From Hydractinia symbiolongicarpus (Eukaryota > Cnidaria > Hydrozoa > Anthoathecata > Hydractiniidae), in contig NC_079881.1 of the NCBI RefSeq assembly GCF_029227915.1, positions 9,424,001 through 9,488,000 on the forward strand: a stretch of DNA of 64,000 nt. The letters are read 5' to 3'. Positions 1 through 9,500 of the stretch are shown here, one piece after another. Numbering within the stretch: the first letter of the stretch is position 1; each line of letters opens with the position of its first letter. The notes below the pieces were generated by a model. The model did no database searches, had not been told where the DNA came from, and saw only the letters and a program-made list of their open reading frames with translations. The position numbers were made by a program, and so were the translations under genes.

Positions 1-865
1 TTCTCAACTTTTTTTAACTGGCTGTGGTTGCCGAAAAAGATTGTTTCAGTTTTGTCCGTATTAATAGTCATTTTGTTATTATTCAGCCAGAGGTCGACTT
101 GCGAAAGTTCTAACTCGACCTGGGAGACAAGGGTATCCAAGTTTTTATGAGACGAAATAATTATTGTATCATCTGCATATAGATGGTGGTAGTTTGAATT
201 GATGACAGATTTTAAGTCATCAATATACAAAAGAAAGAGCAGGGGCCCCAACACAGATCCCTGCGGCACCCCAAAAGCGTCTTCATGAAGCAGATCTGAT
301 CCTGTGTCGTTTACAAGAGTCAGCTGCATTCGGCCCGTTAAGTAGGACTCGAACCAGTCAAAGGCAGCATCTCTGATGCCAAAACACCATAGTTTTTTTA
401 ACAAAATTTTATGATCAACAGTGTCAAAAGCTTTTTTAAGGTCAATGAGCACAGCACAAACAAAGTTATGTTGGTCGAGCTCAGTAAGAATAAAATCAGA
501 GACATCGACTACTGCAGTTTCTGTGGAAAAGAGTTTTCGAAAACCGGACTGTCTGTCATTCAGGAAGTTGTGCTCAGAAATAAAATGAGACATTTGCTCA
601 TGCACTAACTTTTCAAAGATTTTCATAGGAATTGGCAAAATGGAGATAGGCCGATAATTAGTAGGATCTGTTTTATTGCCACTTTTAAAAATAGGCGAGA
701 CCCTTTTAGTCTTCCAACATTTAGGTACATAACCAGTAAATAAAGATTTGTTGAAAAGACTTGATAAATAAATACTTAAAACTGACGAACCTGCTTTTAG
801 CAGTCGTGAACCAATTCCGTCCAAGCCTGTAGCTTTATTAAGTTTTAGTGAACTAATTATTTTTT
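1..865 (-). mobile_element. Non-LTR (LINE) reverse transcriptase fragment, open at left edge
   Basis: The minus strand is open from about 862 down to base 1 and encodes the fingers and palm of a non-LTR reverse transcriptase. In order it reads KATGLDG, TNYRPIS, the motif A block LIDLKKAFDTVDH, the motif B block GVPQGSVLGPLLF, and the catalytic YADDT at 165-179. These are family hallmarks of Jockey/CR1/L2-like LINEs, which copy their RNA at a nicked target. The frame is closed by a stop near 868 at the 5' side, so the endonuclease and N-terminus are missing there. The element continues beyond the window, so its 3' end cannot be seen. No internal stop or frameshift was found in the part present. 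Clade assignment is inference from motif appearance only. Confidence 0.9.
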
Positions 866-871
866 AAATTA

Positions 872-1545
872 TTGTTTTTGTTAATAAATTGTTTTTATCC
901 CAGTCAGTTTTTTATCCATCTATCATCTAATATGGTAGCTTTGCTGTGTTGTGGGTTCCTGCTGCTCCTTCTGTGTAACATCGTAAGGAAATGGGCTTGC
1001 CTTAGATCCTTCAAACATAGTTTTGGAAGAGCACATAACCGTAGAATGATCTCTCTACGACTTAAAAATAACTTTACTCAGGTAGGAAACCCCACATTTA
1101 CGCTAAAACTGATTTTTGTGTTCGTTGTATTTTTGAGCAATACAAAACCTTCGTTCAAAAGTAGCTCACCCAACAACAACGAAATGAGTCGACTAGATAG
1201 GAGTTTCTTTTCTATCTCTTCACTTGATGCCTGCAATAGAGTTTCTGAAAGCCAGCTCACTCTCCAATTAAAATTAATGGCTTTATCAAAACTTAAGCCA
1301 AGCAGGCACAAGTATTTCTATTTTTTAATCCTCTTGTCAGGGGACATCTGCCTCAACCCAGGTCCTGTTAAGTATCCCTGTTCTTCATGCTTAAAACCTG
1401 TGGCAAAAACACACAAAGCACTTTCTTGTGACAAGTGTGGATTATGGGCTCATAAAAAATGTGAGCGTATTTCTGATAAAAAATATCAACAATTTATGAA
1501 GACTCCTGAAGATAAACTGTTTTCGTACAGAGACGTGTTGTGTTT
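872..1545 (+). mobile_element. Non-LTR retrotransposon N-terminal fragment: 2A-like motif plus PHD-like finger
   Basis: The frame is open up to 1558. The first ATG in it is at about 932 (upstream codons begin from TTG, so this is not a usable animal start). The N-terminal half has hydrophobic and basic stretches. At 1340-1366 it reads GDICLNPGP, matching the core of ribosome-skipping 2A-like peptides (D-x-E-x-NPGP) except that the usual glutamate is cysteine. Directly after it comes CSSC, then CDKCGLWAHKKC, a PHD-type zinc-binding spacing. From memory, this arrangement is common at the start of CR1/Rex-like LINE proteins. The frame ends at a TAG (1556-1558), overlapping the Gypsy ATG by eight bases. 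It lies head to head with the reverse transcriptase at 1-865, and the segment between them is under 15 bp. It is a fragment, not a host gene. Confidence 0.75.
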
Positions 1546-1550
1546 ACATT

Positions 1551-4500
1551 ATGGCTAGGGCAGTGGACATCAGTTGTCCTCCACACTTTGATACAAATGG
1601 CGACGTTACTAGTCTAGGCACCCGCTGGAAGAGGTGGAGAAATGGGTTTGACCTGTATTTAGTAGCTGCAGGTATTACCGATAACACCCAGAAGAAAGCT
1701 CTTCTGTTACACTGTGCGGGTGAAGATTTACGTGAACTTTTTGACACGTTACCTGAGCCAGAGGCCGCAGATGGCCAAAATGATTATGTTAAAGCATGCA
1801 CTGCATTAGATACATATTTTCTTCCGAAGAAAAACAAACGCTACGAACGTCATGTATTTCGTACATGTGCCCAAAAGGAGTCAGAATCTATCTCACAATA
1901 TGTCACACGTTTGCGAACACTGGCGAAAACATGTGAGTTCAGAGACATAGATGACGAGATAGTTGATCAAGTTATTGAAAAATGTACATCACGTAAACTC
2001 CGAAAACGCCTTTTAAAGGAGAGTGAGTTAACTTTGGTAAAACTATGCGACATTGCAACAATAATGGAAGCTGCTGATCACCAAGTGGCACAGTATACCA
2101 AATCGACCCTTAGTCGCAACCAAGAAGATGAAGATTCTGAGCAAGATGATGTAAATTTTATCTCAAGAAAGATAAAACGCACCGGTCTAAGAAAAAGTGG
2201 AATTGCTAAAACACCACCTACAATTCACACAGGACCGTCGCAGAATAATCAACCGTACTGTTACCGGTGTGGTAAAAAAGATCATCGTGCAGACAAATGC
2301 ATTGTTACAAAAGGAAAGTCTTGTCACAAATGCGGAATACAGGGACATTTTAGCAATGTATGTCAATCAACTAAGGCAACTGTTCGCTATGTCACTGCTG
2401 ATACCTCCTCCTCGGATGATGATTTTGTGTTAGCCATCGACAATGACCCTAACTGTCCCAACCATAAAAATTCCATGTACCCAGTAGATGTAGATGGACA
2501 ACGTGTCAATGTGCTCATAGACAGTGGAAGTACCATCAATGTAATCAGCAAAAGCACCCTTAGTGCACTAAAATTAAAGTCACCTATCCTTCCATACCAC
2601 AAGAAAGTTTTTGCTTTTGGTGCGTCGTCACCGCTCAAAGTTAATGGCTGCATATGGGTTGTCGTTGGTGCTGGAGAGAAAGTCGTGTCTACCAGATTTG
2701 TTGTTGTACCACAATCTTCTGTCACCATATTGGGTGTGGAAACTGCTTGCAAATTGGACCTACTCCGAGTTGGCCCAGGTGGAACCATGAACGACAAGGT
2801 GAACCACATCTCTACCTCCGAGGACGGTGTATTAAAACAACTGCTTTGCAATTATGGTGACAGGTTTGAGGGCCTTGGAAAACTGAAAGATGTCAACCTC
2901 AAAATCCAAATAGATCCCACGGTAACTCCAGTCGCACAGAAAGCCAGACGTCTACCGATCCTAATGCAGCAACAACTGGACATGGAATTAGAAAAACTCT
3001 TAGAACTCGGTGTCATCGAGCCCATAGAATCACCACCATCATGGGTTAATCCCCTTGTGATCGTACCTAAGAAAACACCTTCTGATGGCATACGTATGTG
3101 TGTTGACATGCGTGTTGCAAACACCGCAGTCATAAGAGAACCGTATCAGATACCAACTCTGGAAGAAGTGCTGCATGAGTTCAACGGGTGCACAGTGTTC
3201 ACAAAGCTGGACCTGAACAAGGGATACCACCAAATTGCTCTAGACGAGGCTAGCAGAGACCTTACAGCCTTTGCAACACACCGTGGTATATTCAGATTCA
3301 CAAGGCTGATATATGGAATCGCCTCTGCCGCTGAACAGTATCAACGAGAATTGGAACTTGCACTATCAGGACTATCTAAAGTACGTAACATCTCAGATGA
3401 TATCATTATTGGTGGCACTAGTAATCAAGATCTACTGGATCGCATGCAATGCGTATTTGAGCGTCTCCGAGAGAAAAATCTCACAGTAAACCTAAAGAAA
3501 TGCGAGTTTCTGAAAACTGAGCTTATCTACATGGGTCACAAGTTGTCAAAAGATGGAATTGCACCGGATGAGAGGAAAGTACGAGCTATAGCTGACCTCA
3601 AACCACCAACTAATGTGAAAGAATTGCAATCCTTTCTCGGCATGGTGACATACTGCTCCAAATTCTTACCACACTTCTCAACTGTGACTGCACCATTGCG
3701 TCAACTACTCAGCAAAGACACCAAATGGAGCTGGGGTGATGCGCAACGACAAGCGTTCAATGATCTTAAGATCATGCTGTTATCCAGTGCGACACTTGCT
3801 TACTATCAACCTGACGCATACACCGAAATCTTTACTGATGCATCCCCTGTTGGGCTTGGCGCAGTTATAATGCAACGTCAGCCAGATGGTATCTTAAAAC
3901 CAATTGGATATGCCAGTCGCTCACTACTAAATGCAGAAACAAGATATAGCCAGATTGAAAAGGAGTGCTTGGCTATCCTATTTGCAATAGAGCGGTTTCG
4001 AATCTATCTTTATGGTATAGAATTTGTTGTTAAAACCGACCACAAGCCGCTAGTGACAATGTTTTCCCCTCGTAGGAAACAGCTTCCACCACGCATTGAA
4101 CGCTGGGTTATGAGACTCATGCCATACGCATTCAAGGTTGAGTATCACCCAGGCAGAACCAATGGAGCAGATTACCTGTCACGGTCAAACCCGATGCAAG
4201 ACAATACACCATCGCACCGAATGACTGAGGAATTTGTCAACTTTATTCAAAGTAAACAACTACCAGTTGCCATACCAAAGAAAGACATTCGTGATGCACA
4301 GAATGATGATCCTGCCATTGCCCTCATTAAGAAACACCTTGCATCTGGAACCATTCCAAAATTGGATGTTATTAGAGAGTATTATCCCTCACGTTTGCAA
4401 CTATCCATTGTCAATGACATTCTCATGTTTGCCAACAAAATTGTCATCCCGCCAACCCTGCGAGAAAGCATCATCTCCATTGCACATGAAGGACATCAGG

Positions 4501-5714
4501 GACAAGTACGCACAAAACAACGTCTGCGGAAAAAAGTATGGTGGCCACGCATGGGCTTCTCGGTTGAAGCCCACATTAAGTCATGTCATGGATGTCAAGT
4601 CACCGCTGGTGCACAAATCAAAACTCCAGTAGTAATGACAGAAATACCTGATTCAGCTTGGTTGATGTTGGGTTGTGACCTTTGCGGTCCGTTCCCTACT
4701 GGTGAACACCTGCTAGTATGCATTGACTATTACAGCAGATATCCCGAGGTAGAGATTATCCGCCGAATAACTGCTGCTAATATCGTTGACAAACTTCGTA
4801 AAATGTTTTGTCGTTATGGTGCGCCAGAGATAATAGTGACCGACAATGGACCACAATTCCGGAGCAATACAGATTTCGCTACTTTGATGAAAGAATTTGG
4901 GGTGGAGCACCGCAAAGTTACCCCATATCATCCTGAGGCAAATGGTGAGGTTGAAAGGTTCAACAGAAATCTGAAGAAAACCATCCAAGCTGCAATTGCC
5001 GAAAATCAGAACTGGCGAACTGCCCTCCAGAATTACCTATTAGCATACCGTACCACACCGCACGCAACCACTGGTGCCACTCCTGCAGAGCTTCTGTTTA
5101 ACAGACCGGTTAAAGACAAGCTACCAGCCTCAACCACAAGTTCCAAAAACACCATGTCTGTCGTTAAAAACCGAGACCGCATCCAAAAAGAGAGAATCGC
5201 GAAATATGCAGACAAACGCAACAATGCTCGCAGTCATGTCATCCAACCTGGGCAAAAGGTTCTCGTGGCCAATCAGTCAACACATCGCAACAAATTTACC
5301 CCTAGATGGCGCGATGAACCTTGTACTGTTACTGCTGTAAAAGGAAATGCAATTTTCATTGAAGACGGTACAAAAACTATGATGCGCACTTCCTCTCACG
5401 TCAAACCCTACTTCATGCGAAATAACCAGCGGTCAAATAAACGACATCTTCAACAACCGACAGTGACAACCGATTCTGCAACAGAAAGCTCTGATGACGA
5501 TTTTGACCTGCCACCAACTGTAAACGACCCTGGGAACGAAACCGACTTGACGTCATCTGATGATACCGTTGTCACAGAAAGCCCATCCAGGGACGAGACC
5601 ATTGCGTATGGCGAGGAAGAGGTGAATGATGAAGAACTCTTCGTTCCAAATAGAAACACACGTACTCGAAACGTTAAACCACCACCTCGTTTCAAAGATT
5701 TCGTTACTGCGTAA
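1551..5714 (+). CDS. Gypsy (Ty3-type) gag-pol polyprotein, intact ORF
   Basis: This is a single 1387-residue frame without stops. The N-terminal ~200 residues resemble a gag capsid. Two CCHC zinc knuckles follow, starting at C237 (CYRCGKKDHRADKC, then CHKCGIQGHFSNVC). An aspartic protease DSG lies near residue 324. The reverse transcriptase has LDLNKGYHQI and the catalytic SDD at about 615-617, a variant usual in this Gypsy group. RNase H begins at FTDASPVGLGA. Next come an HHCC integrase finger (H...H...CHGC) and the integrase core with D1043, D1098 and E1135. The acidic C-terminal tail is not a recognised domain, and no envelope gene follows. Gag and pol share one frame, so no frameshift is needed. 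The intact frame suggests a recent insertion, but no 5' LTR or tRNA primer site is visible before the ATG. Confidence 0.95.
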   Translation: MARAVDISCPPHFDTNGDVTSLGTRWKRWRNGFDLYLVAAGITDNTQKKALLLHCAGEDLRELFDTLPEPEAADGQNDYVKACTALDTYFLPKKNKRYERHVFRTCAQKESESISQYVTRLRTLAKTCEFRDIDDEIVDQVIEKCTSRKLRKRLLKESELTLVKLCDIATIMEAADHQVAQYTKSTLSRNQEDEDSEQDDVNFISRKIKRTGLRKSGIAKTPPTIHTGPSQNNQPYCYRCGKKDHRADKCIVTKGKSCHKCGIQGHFSNVCQSTKATVRYVTADTSSSDDDFVLAIDNDPNCPNHKNSMYPVDVDGQRVNVLIDSGSTINVISKSTLSALKLKSPILPYHKKVFAFGASSPLKVNGCIWVVVGAGEKVVSTRFVVVPQSSVTILGVETACKLDLLRVGPGGTMNDKVNHISTSEDGVLKQLLCNYGDRFEGLGKLKDVNLKIQIDPTVTPVAQKARRLPILMQQQLDMELEKLLELGVIEPIESPPSWVNPLVIVPKKTPSDGIRMCVDMRVANTAVIREPYQIPTLEEVLHEFNGCTVFTKLDLNKGYHQIALDEASRDLTAFATHRGIFRFTRLIYGIASAAEQYQRELELALSGLSKVRNISDDIIIGGTSNQDLLDRMQCVFERLREKNLTVNLKKCEFLKTELIYMGHKLSKDGIAPDERKVRAIADLKPPTNVKELQSFLGMVTYCSKFLPHFSTVTAPLRQLLSKDTKWSWGDAQRQAFNDLKIMLLSSATLAYYQPDAYTEIFTDASPVGLGAVIMQRQPDGILKPIGYASRSLLNAETRYSQIEKECLAILFAIERFRIYLYGIEFVVKTDHKPLVTMFSPRRKQLPPRIERWVMRLMPYAFKVEYHPGRTNGADYLSRSNPMQDNTPSHRMTEEFVNFIQSKQLPVAIPKKDIRDAQNDDPAIALIKKHLASGTIPKLDVIREYYPSRLQLSIVNDILMFANKIVIPPTLRESIISIAHEGHQGQVRTKQRLRKKVWWPRMGFSVEAHIKSCHGCQVTAGAQIKTPVVMTEIPDSAWLMLGCDLCGPFPTGEHLLVCIDYYSRYPEVEIIRRITAANIVDKLRKMFCRYGAPEIIVTDNGPQFRSNTDFATLMKEFGVEHRKVTPYHPEANGEVERFNRNLKKTIQAAIAENQNWRTALQNYLLAYRTTPHATTGATPAELLFNRPVKDKLPASTTSSKNTMSVVKNRDRIQKERIAKYADKRNNARSHVIQPGQKVLVANQSTHRNKFTPRWRDEPCTVTAVKGNAIFIEDGTKTMMRTSSHVKPYFMRNNQRSNKRHLQQPTVTTDSATESSDDDFDLPPTVNDPGNETDLTSSDDTVVTESPSRDETIAYGEEEVNDEELFVPNRNTRTRNVKPPPRFKDFVTA

Positions 5715-5813
5715 CTACGAACACATGAACTCAACTAGCCAGTTGTTGTGCTTTGCTGGTGCACATAGTCTTATGTTGATATTTAATTCTACTAGGAACC
5801 ATTTTGTTAAGTT

Positions 5814-5973
5814 GGGAGAGATGTGATATCTGCGTTGCCTCTCGCGCACGCGGAGCTTACATGCCTTCCGACATCGCCTTTGCTTTTATATTTTGTTACG
5901 GATCTGTAGGTCATTGTTTAGCAGATCGTAAGATGGACCTGAAAAGTAAACATATGTTTTGAATCATCACACA
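5814..5973 (+). repeat. Probable polypurine tract and 3' LTR of the Gypsy element
   Basis: A purine run GGGAGAGA (5814-5821) is followed at once by TGTGATATCTG, the usual TG start of an LTR. The block is richer in G+C than its surroundings, contains a TATA-like TTTTATATTTTG near 5884, and ends in CACACA at about 5973. The inferred length is about 152 bp. Without a second LTR copy in the window, both borders are estimates. Confidence 0.55.
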
Positions 5974-6521
5974 TACTAACCAGAAAATCAACTTTTTTCT
6001 AAAGGTAAATTACTTTTATGGTGAAACACTTCTTGTGCAAAAAAAATTGTTTTGTTTTTCGGGATGTTTGTTTTTATTTCGTTTGTTGACTATTTTACAT
6101 TGTCATATTTTCCCACTATTTGACTTCTTGCATAAATAAATGTACTTTTTTGTTTGTCTTATTTCATGTATATATATATTTGTTCTAACATGCTCTGATA
6201 CTTTATGTGAATCTAGGTAGTCAATATATTTTTTCTTCTTTGTATATTTTTTGGACTAGATCTTGTACCAAAATTTTGCATCAAGATTTTGCATTAATAC
6301 GGAACCTTTCAGAGTGTATAAGCTTTATATTCCTTATATATGACTAATTATAATGGAAATGGAATTGCACCCCCCCTGTATATTCGAAGTGTGTTAGTGC
6401 CTGCTAATGATGTATGAATGAAAAGGCCAATTTAACTCTATCATTGTTTTCTGTGTTTTTAGACAAAAAAAAATTGGTTAGCTATCTATAGATCTGCTAC
6501 AATTACCAAGACTTAGCAGTA
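5974..6521. other. AT-rich spacer between Gypsy element and Death-SEFIR gene
   Basis: I see no coding potential here. Several T-rich runs and a short C run (about 6369-6376) occur. The last part should contain the 5' UTR and promoter of the gene that starts at 6522, but no clear TATA or CCAAT arrangement stands out. Confidence 0.5.
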
Positions 6522-9500
6522 ATGGATTTTGCTCCAGATTTTTCAGCTGTATTGTTTGATAAGGAGTCAGTTAAGAAGCTCAGTAAGTATTACATTTATG
6601 TATCTGCTACTTACATTTGCAATTCCATAAAAAATTAGTACAGTCATACAGCCAAAGAAGCAACAGATAATTAAATGGTGATATTGTTTTGACCCAACTA
6701 CGGACACCAGCCTAAATTTGACGTAGGACTGGCCAGTCAAAACACAGGTCGGTGCGTTCGCAGTTGGGCTGGCCTATCTATTGAATCTCCTGCTTTTAAA
6801 AACCATGTCACTGAATGAGACAAACTGTGTATGCACAAAGGACTCTTGCAATTTTAACAATGTGCCGTAAGATGGGACAGGCCTAACTATTGACAAAGAA
6901 CACTTGTACTTTTAAAGATCGTACCAAAAAAGGGACAGGCTAAATTATTGACACTTTTTAGAGTCAGCCACAACATGGGTCAGCCTGAAGACTCCCAGAC
7001 TAAACACTGTTTCGAATTTTAAAAAAAATTGAGGACAGGCTTGGCCCAACTGTTGACAAATGCAGTGTCTATAGGAGGGGACTAAAAAGGTAAAAAATGA
7101 ATGGAGGAAAATAAATCATGAATTCTCTAAATATAATCTATTACAAATATGGCTAAAGTAATGAGCAATACAAATACAATGTCATAAATTCGGCTTTTCT
7201 TAAAAATTGAACAAACACTGACATAAATTGACAAATAAATTTAATAAATGGGCATTAGTAGCACAGTTAGTAGAGCAGCAGTTCAGTTTTTTCACTTTAT
7301 TGAATTAGTTTGCGTTAAATACAAGGTCTTGGTGTATGCAAACAGTTTTTTAACGCCATGTCACAAGTTGGTCCTGGCCTGTTAATTGACAGGGCAGCAT
7401 GTCAAAAGTTGGGCCGCCATGTCAAAAGATGGGCCATCATGTCTAAACATAGTCCGTCATGTCTTTAGACGGGCCTTGTTCTAAGTTAGGTCAGAATAGT
7501 ATTACTACTAAACACTGCTAAACAAAAATAAAAAAGCCAAAAAATCGCCTTTCTCACACCACTGATGTCTTTTGCGGAAATGCTGCTACTGAAGCAGAGC
7601 CGAGTTTTTGTTTATATTATTTAACATTATGACAAGTATGATTGGAGTTTGTTAAAGGTCTGGTTAGCAGGAGATGAATTTTATCAAGTTTCATTTGTTT
7701 CGCATTGTCATAGGGGACAACATTATATATTTGTCTCCTCTTACAATAAATCAGTACTGAGATGTGCTGTATACTTTGTTATTTTTTCAATAAATTTGAA
7801 AATAAAGTTCTACTAAAGCTACATTAATCAGTGTTTACATTATAAGATTTTGTGTGATGAGTTTTCTCATTAATTATTCATATCAGATTTGTATCCGATG
7901 TCGATTTTTTCTTTCTTTTCAAGATGTTTCCTTACGCGAGAAGGCTTGTCGCTGCCACAATTGTAAAAGATTTTGATTCTAAATTGTAACAAATGCGGAT
8001 AAATTTGCTTTCTCATCCCTTTTGATTTCTTGAAACATGTTTCTTTCCTCTCATGCTTTTGAAATCATACAAATTTTCAAATCATTAATATGTAATGAAG
8101 CAACCTGTTACTTTATTGGTTAATTCTCTTCAGACAAAATTCTGAAAAGTTGAAATTTTTTAACTTTCCAGATTGTATTTTAGACAAGAAATTGCCCATT
8201 TTTAGCACTTTTTCTTTGGTGGGGTGTAGGCTGATTACCCAACATCAACAATGTGCAAGCTGCACATTCCACAATGTCTACATCATAAAACAATTCACAC
8301 CACCACCCAGAAAGGTCTGAAGTATGGTGGAAATGGTACATTTAGGATTTTGGACCTAATTAAATAACCAAAGTCCTAAGTCTTCTGTGGTCATTGACAA
8401 GTGAACTTTTACAAGTTCGTAAATGAACTTTTACAAGTTTGTAGTGTGTTACTTAGATAAAAACGGCATTCTTAATTGCTTGTGGCTGCAATCTTTTAGA
8501 AATTTCCCCTCTTTTCAATATGTCCAAGGTTGTACACTGGACAAAAAACTGTAAATTTTAGAAAGGTGTCTGGTTTTGAGAAGCTTGGTAATAATATTAA
8601 TCAAAAGTTTAACCAACCAAGAATATATAGATTGGAAGGTGCTTATTATCGATTCAATGGGAGAGATAATGCCTTTAACTGGATAAAAATAAAGAAGGGA
8701 ATTAATTAATATATATTTTGAACAAACACAAGTTTTTAGTAAATGTTTGGAAGAAGAAGTGATTGCCGTAAATAACGAAAAAAGAAAATTAATTTGCACA
8801 GTTCCTTCTTTTTATGACATTGGTTAAATATTATCAAATTTATGCCACACTTCGGTCACTTATGTTAACCTCTTGTTTTTAAGATATGCTGTTGTCTCCA
8901 GCAAATGCTCTGGAGAAAGATGTACGAATGCTGTCTGGGCTTCTTGGATTTTCGTGTGATGAAGTTCGTTACATTTTCAACAAACAATATCCATTTGTGT
9001 ATATGCTTGATCAGTGGATTAAGCGCAATATGGATGAAGCAACATTAAAACGTTTACATGCAGCTATTGTGGAACTACAAAGGCCAGATGCAGCAGAGAT
9101 TGTTGAAAAAGTTGTATTAGGTAGGATTTTGTTTATTGCATGAAATTGTAGGAAAGAGGTACTAAACAGCTTCTGCAATATCGAAACAAAACTGAATCAA
9201 AATCTGAACCAATGAATTGCTAAAAAAATAACACATTCTGTAAGAGACACAAACTGTAGCATATATACAATCTACTTTTTTTTTCTTTGCATATATTATA
9301 TATAGATCTAAATGAACGAAACCCAAAAGAAATAATGTACATCGTTGAAAAGCATAGAAATCAATTAAAAAGGTCGACTTCTACAAGCACGTTGTGCACT
9401 ACAAGGTATCCAGGAAGACAGTCGCCACCACCAGCGTATGAGGCAAGACAAGCCAATGAATTTGATCGTAAGTAATCTTATATATTAATTCCCTTGCGTG

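Noticed and set aside
872-1558. Host PHD-finger gene fused to Gypsy gag
   Set aside because: The 2A-like leader plus PHD arrangement is typical of LINE proteins, the frame differs from the Gypsy ORF, and it stops eight bases into it.
7923-7990. Second exon of the Death-SEFIR gene starting after TTTCAAG
   Set aside because: In the phase required by exon 1 it runs into a stop after about 17 codons, whereas the exon at 8884 continues in frame.
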